DNA of 16,616 nt from Spirochaetota bacterium (lineage in GTDB: Bacteria > Spirochaetota > Spirochaetia > DTKZ01). This document shows, in pieces, positions 1 to 6,554 of this stretch (positions within the stretch are counted from its first letter, which is position 1; every line of letters begins with the position of its first letter). The stretch spans positions 1-16,616 of the forward strand of contig JAKQWJ010000077.1 of assembly GCA_029562045.1 (NCBI GenBank), written 5' to 3'. A program made the translations under genes and the position numbers. The notes below the pieces were generated by a model, which worked only from the letters and a program-made list of their open reading frames with translations, did no database searches and was not told the DNA's origin.

Positions 1-1
1 T

Positions 2-1021
2 TTCGACGAGCAGATCATGGACGACATCGAGGGGGGCAAGCGGGAAAACTTCATGCTCCATTACAACTTCCCCCCCTTCTCCGTGGGCGAGACCGGCAGA
101 CTGGGCACCGGGCGGCGGGAGATCGGTCACGGCCATCTCGCCTATCGGGCGCTGGACGCGGTCCTTCCGGACAAACCCTCCTTCCCGTACACCATCCGGG
201 TGGTGTCGGAGGTGCTGGAATCCAACGGCTCCTCCTCCATGGCCACCGTTTGCGGCGGAAGCCTCTCTCTTCTCAACGCCGGGGTGCCCCTCCGGAAGCC
301 GGTGGCGGGCATCGCCATGGGCCTCATCCAGGATGGGTCCAGAACCGTGGTTCTCAGCGACATCCTCGGGGAAGAGGACCATCTGGGGGACATGGACTTC
401 AAGGTGGCCGGGACCGAAAAGGGCATCACCGGGTTCCAGATGGACATAAAAATTTCCGGCGTCAGCACGGAGATAATGAAAAAAGCCCTGGACCAGGCCA
501 GAACGGGCCGTCTCCACATCCTCGGCATCATGAACAGGGTCATCGAAAAGCCCCGCACCGAACTGTCCGAGTACGCGCCCCGGATCATCAACATGAAGAT
601 AGATCCGGAAAAAATCGGCCTCCTCATCGGCCCCGGCGGGAAAACCATAAAAGGCCTGTCGGAAAAGCATGACGTCCGGATCAACGTGGAAAACGACGGG
701 GCGGTGACCATCTACAGCAACGCCCGGGCGGGGGGCGAGGGCGCCCGCAACAGTCTTCTGCAGATGATGGAAGAGCCTGAGGTGGGCAGAACCTATTCCG
801 GCGTGGTGCGCAGGATCATGGATTTCGGGGCCTTCATCGAGTTCCTTCCCGGCAAGGAGGGCCTTTGCCATATCTCCAAGATGGCCAACCGCCGGATCAA
901 CTCCGTCACCGATGTCCTCAGCCTGAATCAGGAGGTGCAGGTCCGGATCATCGAAATCGACAAGATGGGCCGGGTCAACCTGGCCCTGATGCACGACGAG
1001 CAGAAGCCGGAGGGTAATTAG
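2..1021 (+). CDS. pnp: Polyribonucleotide nucleotidyltransferase (PNPase), 3' part
   Basis: This is the C-terminal part of PNPase, the phosphorolytic 3'-5' exoribonuclease of bacterial mRNA decay; the 5' end lies outside the window. The frame is open from base 2 and gives 339 residues. Visible in order are the second RNase PH-like core domain (ENFMLHYNFPP, SVGETGR, REIGHG, then GDMDFKVAGT with its conserved acidic residues), a KH domain (IGLLIGPGGKTIKGL, coded near bases 605-655) and an S1 domain (GVVRRIMDFGAFIEF to GLCHIS, near bases 800-880). The protein ends soon after the S1 domain with a short tail, so I see no long C-terminal scaffold extension. It is the first gene of the + strand cluster, 52 nt before dut. 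All family motifs are intact. Identity is certain; only the N-terminus is missing. Confidence 0.97.
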   Translation, partial: FDEQIMDDIEGGKRENFMLHYNFPPFSVGETGRLGTGRREIGHGHLAYRALDAVLPDKPSFPYTIRVVSEVLESNGSSSMATVCGGSLSLLNAGVPLRKPVAGIAMGLIQDGSRTVVLSDILGEEDHLGDMDFKVAGTEKGITGFQMDIKISGVSTEIMKKALDQARTGRLHILGIMNRVIEKPRTELSEYAPRIINMKIDPEKIGLLIGPGGKTIKGLSEKHDVRINVENDGAVTIYSNARAGGEGARNSLLQMMEEPEVGRTYSGVVRRIMDFGAFIEFLPGKEGLCHISKMANRRINSVTDVLSLNQEVQVRIIEIDKMGRVNLALMHDEQKPEGN

Positions 1022-1057
1022 TCCGGTCCGGTCCGGCTCCGGAAACGGGCCGGACCG
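1021..1057 (+). repeat. GTCCG tandem repeat and GNRA-type hairpin between pnp and dut
   Basis: Three copies of GTCCG run from 1021 to 1035, starting on the last base of the pnp stop codon. Arms 1029-1037 (CGGTCCGGC) and 1049-1057 (GCCGGACCG) are perfectly complementary over 9 bp. The pairing continues inward as CCG 1039-1041 with CGG 1046-1048, past a bulged T at 1038, and closes on a GAAA tetraloop (1042-1045). No T-run follows, so it is not a standard intrinsic terminator. A processing or mRNA-stabilising hairpin at the pnp 3' end is the likeliest role, which is inference. Confidence 0.6.
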
Positions 1058-1073
1058 CGCCGGGTAGAGGCGT

Positions 1074-1517
1074 ATGAAGAAGGTTGTCGTACCCTGTCAA
1101 AGCTCCGACGACCGTCTTCCCCGCTACGAAACGGAAAACGCGTCGGGAGCGGACCTGTCGTCGGCGGTGGAGACCGTCATCGGCCCCGGAGAATGGAAAA
1201 CGGTGCCCACCGGTCTCCGGCTGGAAATTCCGCCCGGAGTGGAAGCCCAGGTGCGGCCCCGCTCGGGCCTCGCGTCCCGCCGGGGAGTCACCGTCCTGAA
1301 CGCCCCGGGGACCATCGATGCGGATTACCGGGGCGAGATACTGGTGGTCCTGATCAATCACGGGAAGGAGCCCTTTGTGGTCAGGCCCGGAGATCGGATC
1401 GCCCAGCTGGTATTCGCCCCGGTGCTCCGGGGGGAGTTCCTTCACACCGAAGTCTTGGGTGAAACGGCCCGGGGCGCCGGGGGCTTCGGGTCCACAGGCG
1501 TCGGGTCCCCGGGGTGA
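1074..1517 (+). CDS. dut: dUTP diphosphatase (dUTPase)
   Basis: Homotrimeric dUTPase of 147 residues. It hydrolyses dUTP to dUMP and pyrophosphate, which keeps uracil out of DNA and supplies dUMP for dTMP synthesis. All five family motifs are present: ASGADLSS (23-30), RPRSGLA (61-67), NAPGTIDADYRGEI (76-89, with catalytic Asp83), RPGDRIAQLV (104-113), and the C-terminal glycine-rich arm RGAGGFGSTG (133-142) that closes over the substrate. The length is typical. ATG 1074 is chosen because MKKVVVP gives a normal N-terminus and AGAGG lies just upstream, though only 3 nt away. The stop codon overlaps the GTG start of the next gene (GTGA, 1514-1517), so the two are probably translated together. 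Confidence 0.97.
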   Translation: MKKVVVPCQSSDDRLPRYETENASGADLSSAVETVIGPGEWKTVPTGLRLEIPPGVEAQVRPRSGLASRRGVTVLNAPGTIDADYRGEILVVLINHGKEPFVVRPGDRIAQLVFAPVLRGEFLHTEVLGETARGAGGFGSTGVGSPG

Positions 1518-2791
1518 AAGGCCGCCATTCCCGGATCGGCGCCTATGTGGGGAAGGAGTTCGCCCTCTCCACCCTGGTGGCCTTTCTTTTTTTCTTCATC
1601 ATTTTTTTCATCAACCAGATCCTGCTGCTTGCGGAGGAAATTCTCTCGAAGAAGGTTCCTCTCCGGGATGTGGCCCTCATCATCATCTACTCCCTTCCCG
1701 CCATTGTGGCCCTGTCCTTTCCCTTCGCGTCGCTGGTGGGCTGTCTCATGGCGGTGGGAAAGCTGGCGTCCCACAACGAAATCATCGCCATCCAGGCCTC
1801 GGGCATACCTCTGCGGAAGGTTTTTCTTCCCCTTCTCATCATGGGTACGGTCTTCTCCGTCGCTTCCTTTGTGGTCAACGACTATTTCCTTCCCCTGGGG
1901 ACCGTGAACTTCGGCCGTCTGTACCGGAAACTGCTGTACTCCCACCCGGAGCTGGAAATGGAGAGCTACACCGTAAAAAGATACCAGGACAGCATCATCG
2001 CCACAGGAAAGGTGGATGCCAGCTCCATCGAGGACATTCTGATCCTGGACCAGAACCCCGAGGGGGGAAAGAGGATCATCTCCGCCGGGAGGGGCCGGAT
2101 CGATAAAACCGTCGAAGGAGTGGTCAGCCTGTTTCTGGAAGAGGTTACGGTGCACACCGCGGGGAAGAAAGAGCGGGACCGGTATAGCTATACCGTGGCG
2201 GAGCGGATGTCCTACAACATACTGCTGAAAAATATTTCCACCGCCTTCCGCAGCCCCGGGCCCCGGGAAATGAGCTCCTACGATGTGTACCGGGAGATCC
2301 GGAAAAAACGGAGCGATCTCCAGCTGAGGTGGGATGAGGACCGGGTCAAGGCCTTCATCCAGGAGCTGGAATACCGGCTCACCTACGATTCCGTCGTCCG
2401 CCGTCTCCAGGAGGGGAGCACGAGCTACGAGAGCGCGAAAAACTCCCTGGACCGGAGCCTGGAACAGCTGCGGACCGCGGGGAAAAAACGGGTCTCCGAT
2501 CATTCTCTGCGGATCTACATGATGGAGTTTTACAAGAAGTTTTCCATCCCCTTCAGCTGTCTGCCCTTCATCCTCTTCGCCTTTCCGGTGGGGCTCTTCA
2601 CCCGCCGGAGCGGCAAGACCGTGGGGTTCGGGATCGGGCTGTTCATCTCGATCTTCTACTGGGGACTGCTGGTGGCGGGACAGACCCTGGGAATCCGTTC
2701 GGATTTTTCCCCCTTCCTGTCCATGTGGATCCCCAACCTGGCCATACTGGCGCTGGCCGCTGCGGCCTTTCTCGTGAGGGCCCGGGGATGA
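1514..2791 (+). CDS. lptF: LptF/LptG family permease, first copy
   Basis: Inner-membrane permease subunit of the YjgP/YjgQ (LptF/LptG) family, 425 residues. In LPS-making bacteria two such proteins pair with the LptB ATPase to extract lipid from the inner membrane and pass it to the LptC/A/D bridge. Likely membrane segments are at about 18-40, 55-83 and 102-124, then a periplasmic beta-rich domain (about 130-250), then segments at about 343-362, 367-392 and 400-422. Oddly, a charged, probably helical stretch (about 253-335) sits between the periplasmic domain and the fourth membrane segment, making the protein some 60 residues longer than E. coli LptF. The GTG start overlaps the dut stop and has no clear Shine-Dalgarno site of its own, and the 3' end overlaps the second copy. 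The family is clear; F rather than G follows gene order only. Confidence 0.88.
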   Translation: MKGRHSRIGAYVGKEFALSTLVAFLFFFIIFFINQILLLAEEILSKKVPLRDVALIIIYSLPAIVALSFPFASLVGCLMAVGKLASHNEIIAIQASGIPLRKVFLPLLIMGTVFSVASFVVNDYFLPLGTVNFGRLYRKLLYSHPELEMESYTVKRYQDSIIATGKVDASSIEDILILDQNPEGGKRIISAGRGRIDKTVEGVVSLFLEEVTVHTAGKKERDRYSYTVAERMSYNILLKNISTAFRSPGPREMSSYDVYREIRKKRSDLQLRWDEDRVKAFIQELEYRLTYDSVVRRLQEGSTSYESAKNSLDRSLEQLRTAGKKRVSDHSLRIYMMEFYKKFSIPFSCLPFILFAFPVGLFTRRSGKTVGFGIGLFISIFYWGLLVAGQTLGIRSDFSPFLSMWIPNLAILALAAAAFLVRARG

Positions 2792-3861
2792 GAAGGCTTC
2801 ACCTGATGGTGCTGCGCTCCGTCGTGCCCGTCTTCCTGGTGTCCCTGGTCTTTTTCGTGCTGCTGCTGGAGCTGGTGGATCTTTTCGCCAATCTCTGGCG
2901 CTACCTGAACCAGGATGTGCCGCTTCGGGACGTCATGATGATCCAGCTCTACTACATGCCCAAATGCCTTTCCTTCGCCTTTCCCGTATCCATTCTTTTC
3001 AGCACGTCCTACTGTCTCGGAGACTTCTACGCCAGGAATGAACTCATCGCCGTATTCGGCGCCGGCATACCCCTGGGGCGTTTCATCCTTCCCTTTCTCG
3101 GTCTCGGGCTCGTCGTGTCGGTTTTCGGCTTCTTTTTCGAAGAAAACCTGGTCATCCGCAGCTACCAGAAAAAGAACGACCTCATCCGGGAGGTTCTGGA
3201 TCAGAGCCTCGCCTTCAGCAACTCCAACGTCACCATAATCGGCGCCGACGTGAAAATGGTGTATCATGCCGATTACTACAACGACACCAACAAGTCCCTG
3301 ACCGGACTGGTGGTTGTGCAGCGGGACGACCGGGGCGAGTTTTACCGGCGCATCGACGCGGAGTCCGCGGTCTGGGAGGACGGCAGATGGAAGCTCGGCC
3401 GGGTCAGGGTTTTCCGCCGTCATCAGGACGACATCCTCGAGGATTCCTATCCGGAGCTGGTGGACGACGCGCTCGCGGCTCCCCCCTCCAATTTCAGAAA
3501 AATGACGGGCAACGTGGAAGAGATGGGTCGGTCGGAGGCCCGGGAATGGATAACGGCCCTCCGCAAGGCGGGGCTCGCGTACCGGGGGGCCCTGGCCGAG
3601 TATTACAAAAGATACAGCTTTTCCCTCGCTCCCCTGGTGGTGGCCCTTCTGTCGGGGGCGGTGGGGGGGAGGTTTCGGCGGAACATCCTGCTGATGAGCC
3701 TGTTGACCAGTCTGGTGTTTTCCGTCGTTTATTATGTCATGCAGATGCTCATGATGCTTTTCGCCAAGCTGGGTTACATCGCCCCGCTGACGGGGGCCTG
3801 GGCAGCCTTCATCGTCTTTCTCGGTCTGGGTGTGTTTCTGATGCGAAACGCCCGAACCTGA
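2788..3861 (+). CDS. lptG: LptF/LptG family permease, second copy
   Basis: Second YjgP/YjgQ-family permease, 357 residues, the expected partner of the preceding gene in a heterodimeric LptB2FG-type exporter. Likely membrane segments lie at about 9-31, 52-78 and 98-119, then a periplasmic beta-domain (about 125-245), then segments at about 274-294, 300-325 and 330-352. The segment RNELIAVFGAGIPL (83-96) matches SHNEIIAIQASGIPL of the first copy, a family signature between the second and third helices. ATG 2788 overlaps the upstream stop as ATGA, and GAGGG at 2776-2780 is well spaced; an in-frame ATG at 2725 is rejected because it would add a residue stretch unlike any LptG N-terminus. This copy has the standard length. 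The ATPase lptB is not in the window. Confidence 0.88.
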   Translation: MRRLHLMVLRSVVPVFLVSLVFFVLLLELVDLFANLWRYLNQDVPLRDVMMIQLYYMPKCLSFAFPVSILFSTSYCLGDFYARNELIAVFGAGIPLGRFILPFLGLGLVVSVFGFFFEENLVIRSYQKKNDLIREVLDQSLAFSNSNVTIIGADVKMVYHADYYNDTNKSLTGLVVVQRDDRGEFYRRIDAESAVWEDGRWKLGRVRVFRRHQDDILEDSYPELVDDALAAPPSNFRKMTGNVEEMGRSEAREWITALRKAGLAYRGALAEYYKRYSFSLAPLVVALLSGAVGGRFRRNILLMSLLTSLVFSVVYYVMQMLMMLFAKLGYIAPLTGAWAAFIVFLGLGVFLMRNART

Positions 3862-3867
3862 GCATCC

Positions 3868-3873
3868 GGAGGT
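3868..3873 (+). promoter_or_regulatory. Strong Shine-Dalgarno site of tgt
   Basis: GGAGGT lies in the 16-nt gap after the second Lpt permease. It is only 1-2 nt from the GTG at 3875 but about 5 nt from the TTG at 3878. It therefore favours TTG as the true tgt start. Confidence 0.55.
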
Positions 3874-3877
3874 CGTG

Positions 3878-4999
3878 TTGTACAGGATCGTCGCCGAAGA
3901 CGGAAACAGCCGGGCCCGCTGCGGCATTGTGAGTCTCGCTCATGGTGAGGTGGAGACTCCGGTATTCATGCCCGTGGGGACCAATGCCGCGGTAAAGGCC
4001 CTGTCCCACCGGGACCTGGAGGACCTGGGGTTCCGGCTCATCCTCGCAAATACCTATCATCTTTACCTGCGTCCCGGACTGGAGGTTCTGCGGGAGTTCG
4101 GCGGACTCCACTCCTTTTCCACCTGGAACAGGAACATCCTCACCGATTCCGGCGGTTTTCAGGTTTTTTCCCTGTCTCCCTTCCGGAAGATCCGGCCCGA
4201 GGGGGTGGCCTTCAAATCCCACATCGACGGGTCTTCCCACCGGCTGACTCCCGAAGACGTGGTGCGGGCCCAGCTGGTTTTCGGAAGCGATGTTCTCATG
4301 CCCCTGGACTTCTGCACCCCCCCGGGGATAAGCCACCGGGAAGCCCGGGAGGCGTCGGACATCACCAGTCTCTGGGCAGGTCGGAGCAGGGAGGAGTGGC
4401 TGCGTTCGGGCATGATGGAAAAGAACCGGCTCTTCGGCATCATCCAGGGAAACTTCTACAAGGATCTCCGGGAGAAAAGCGCCGAGGAGATACTGGAGCT
4501 GGATTTTCCCGGCATCGCCATCGGAGGGCTGTCGGTGGGGGAAAGTTACGAAATATTCCTGGAGTACCTGAGCCACACCGCGGCCTTCCTTCCCCGGGAG
4601 AAACCCCGTTACCTGATGGGGATCGGCACTCCCGACTACATCCTCGCCGCGGTGGAGAACGGGATCGACATGTTCGACTGCGTCTTTCCCACCCGCATAG
4701 CCCGGAACGGCACGGTTTTCACATCCGGCGGCAGGATCGCCCTGAAGAGGGAGACCCACGCACAGTCGCAGGACCCCATCGATCCGCAATGCCCCTGCCG
4801 GGTCTGCCGGACCTATTCCCGGGGCTACATCCGCCATCTGTTCAAGACCCGGGAAATCCTGGGACCCATGCTGGCCACCTATCACAATCTGGCCTTCCTG
4901 CACTCATTTGTAGAAAAAATACGAGATAGTATAAAAAACAATACATTCTCCGAGTTCAAGAAATCCTTTCTCGGGGCGGGGGAGGGGGGAGATTTCTAA
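3878..4999 (+). CDS. tgt: Queuine/preQ1 tRNA-guanine transglycosylase
   Basis: Bacterial Tgt swaps guanine 34 of GUN anticodons for preQ1, the first tRNA-bound step of queuosine formation. From the TTG start it has 373 residues (374 from GTG 3875), the usual size of this TIM-barrel enzyme. Visible are VETPVFMPVG, DSGGFQVFSL with the general acid/base Asp (D90), GGLSVGE (base pocket), MFDCVFPTR with the nucleophile Asp (D267), and the zinc site CPCRVC plus a later His (C305, C307, C310, H336). The valine of GGLSVGE is of bacterial preQ1 type rather than the eukaryotic queuine type. One oddity is DFCTPP where many bacterial enzymes have DECTPY, so Phe replaces the Glu beside the base-binding Asp. 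The last 100 nt are unusually AT-rich and may carry a promoter for murJ. Confidence 0.96.
   Translation: MYRIVAEDGNSRARCGIVSLAHGEVETPVFMPVGTNAAVKALSHRDLEDLGFRLILANTYHLYLRPGLEVLREFGGLHSFSTWNRNILTDSGGFQVFSLSPFRKIRPEGVAFKSHIDGSSHRLTPEDVVRAQLVFGSDVLMPLDFCTPPGISHREAREASDITSLWAGRSREEWLRSGMMEKNRLFGIIQGNFYKDLREKSAEEILELDFPGIAIGGLSVGESYEIFLEYLSHTAAFLPREKPRYLMGIGTPDYILAAVENGIDMFDCVFPTRIARNGTVFTSGGRIALKRETHAQSQDPIDPQCPCRVCRTYSRGYIRHLFKTREILGPMLATYHNLAFLHSFVEKIRDSIKNNTFSEFKKSFLGAGEGGDF
4908..4935 (+). promoter_or_regulatory. Possible internal promoter for murJ within the tgt 3' end
   Basis: A locally AT-rich stretch (about 4905-4950) in an otherwise GC-rich gene holds TTGTAG (4908-4913), a 16-nt spacer and TATAAA (4930-4935). 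The -10 box matches the sigma-70 consensus at 5 of 6 positions but the -35 box at only 3 of 6. It would transcribe murJ and the HEAT gene independently of the upstream operon. Evidence is moderate at best. Confidence 0.35.
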
Positions 5000-5024
5000 A
5001 GAACAATCGATAAAAAAAAGCACC

Positions 5025-6554
5025 ATGTCCACTTTCATCGTCATGGGGTCCACCCTGGTGTCCCGGCTTTTCGGTTTCGTCAGGATAGCCGTGGTGGGGG
5101 CCATCTATGGGGCAGGCGGAGAAGCGGATGTGCTGAACGCGGTGTTCACCATCCCCAACAATCTGCGCAAACTCATGGCCGAGGGCGCCCTCTCCTCCGC
5201 CTTCATCCCCGTCCTGTCCCGCTCCCTGGTGCAGGACCCCGGCGGAGAGAGATCACGGAAAATCGTGGGCAATATCTTTACCTTCCAGCTTCTGATCATC
5301 GTTCCCCTCCTGATCGGATCGGTCCTTTTCGCCCCCCGGCTGGTGCGCCTGATCCTGGATTTTCCCGATCCCGAGAGGATACTGCTGTCCACCCGGCTCT
5401 TCCGCTGGATGATTCACTACCTTCTTCTGGTCAGCGTCAGCGCCGTCATGATGGGAGTCATCAACGCCCATTCCGGTTTTTTCATCCCCGCCGTTACCCC
5501 CATCCTGTTTTCCGTGGCGGTGATCTCATCCATCCTGCTGTTCCATGATCACCTCGGAGCCTTCGCCATGGTTGTGGGAGTCCTGGTGGGAGGGGTGGTG
5601 CAGATCCTGTTCCAGCTTCCCACCCTGCTGCGCTACGGCTACTCCCTGGGTCTGGATTTCCGTTTTCGCAACCCCGATTTCATCCACGTGATGAAGCAGT
5701 GGCTCCCCGTGGTGGCCACCGCCTCGGTGTACACCATAAACGAGCAGATCGCCATCCGCTTCTCCACCGCCCTGGAGGTGGGAAGCGCCTCGGCCATGAG
5801 CAATGCCCTGGTGTTCTGGCAGCTCCCCTTCGGCATCTTTTCCGCCTCCATAACGACGGTGCTTTTTCCCAGGATGAGCCGGCAGGCGGGGCTGGAGGAC
5901 CTGCAGGGGCTGAAGGCTACGCTGGAGTACGGTTTTCAGTATCTCATTCTGCTGCTGGTCCCGTCGGCGATCTTCCTGTCCCTCCTCGGCGAGGAGGTCA
6001 TCGCCGTGGCCCTTCAGCGGGGCATCTTCACCGCCGAGAACACCCTGATCACCGCCCGGGTCCTGCGGGGCTTCAACTGGGGTCTCCTGCCCGTGGGGGC
6101 CTTCAACTTTTTCCAGCGGTATTTCTACTCCCGGGACGATTTCAGGACCCCCCTTCACTCCGCCGTTTTCGTCTGCATCACCGACATCGCCCTATCCCTG
6201 TGGCTGAAGGAAACCCCCCTGCGGGTGACGGGACTGGCGGTGGCCAACTCCCTGGCCTTCGCCGGGGGGCTGGTCATCATGTACCACCAAGCCTCCCGGA
6301 GTCTGGGGGGGCTGGACGGGAAAAAAATTCTCATGACCTTCGGGAAAACCCTGGTCTCCGCGGCGCCGGCGGCGGTGTTTTTACGGGCCTATCTGCTGTA
6401 CACCGGCGACTGGTGGCGGGCCGGGAGCACCGGCCGGAACCTGGGCCTCCTGGCCGCCGCCGGGCTGGGGGCGCTGGGGATCCTCGGGGTCATGTTCCGG
6501 CTGGTGGGGATGGAGGTCTTGTCGGTCTTTCGAAAGAAGGAGGCGCGGGAATGA
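5025..6554 (+). CDS. murJ: Lipid II flippase MurJ (MviN family)
   Basis: Multipass MOP-superfamily membrane protein of 509 residues from ATG 5025, matching MurJ in length and the expected 14 helices. It flips undecaprenyl-linked peptidoglycan precursor (lipid II) across the inner membrane. The N-terminal signature is clear: SRLFGFVR, GAGGEADVLNAVF, IPNNLRKLMAEGA, SSAFIPVLS, with the functionally important charged residues R20, D35, R48 and E53 all kept. The start is uncertain. ATG 5025 has no Shine-Dalgarno site, yet the frame stays open upstream and would encode an N-terminus ending in SIKKST that suits the family. GGAGG at 4981-4985 sits 6 nt before an in-frame ATT (4992). The 3' end overlaps the next gene as ATGA. 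Function is confident. Confidence 0.95.
   Translation: MSTFIVMGSTLVSRLFGFVRIAVVGAIYGAGGEADVLNAVFTIPNNLRKLMAEGALSSAFIPVLSRSLVQDPGGERSRKIVGNIFTFQLLIIVPLLIGSVLFAPRLVRLILDFPDPERILLSTRLFRWMIHYLLLVSVSAVMMGVINAHSGFFIPAVTPILFSVAVISSILLFHDHLGAFAMVVGVLVGGVVQILFQLPTLLRYGYSLGLDFRFRNPDFIHVMKQWLPVVATASVYTINEQIAIRFSTALEVGSASAMSNALVFWQLPFGIFSASITTVLFPRMSRQAGLEDLQGLKATLEYGFQYLILLLVPSAIFLSLLGEEVIAVALQRGIFTAENTLITARVLRGFNWGLLPVGAFNFFQRYFYSRDDFRTPLHSAVFVCITDIALSLWLKETPLRVTGLAVANSLAFAGGLVIMYHQASRSLGGLDGKKILMTFGKTLVSAAPAAVFLRAYLLYTGDWWRAGSTGRNLGLLAAAGLGALGILGVMFRLVGMEVLSVFRKKEARE

Noticed and set aside
5699..6550. Upstream extension of the HEAT-repeat frame through the 3' half of murJ
   Set aside because: The translation is a Gly/Pro/Arg/His-rich shadow of murJ. 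The ATG at 6551 has a strong Shine-Dalgarno site and starts a signal peptide.
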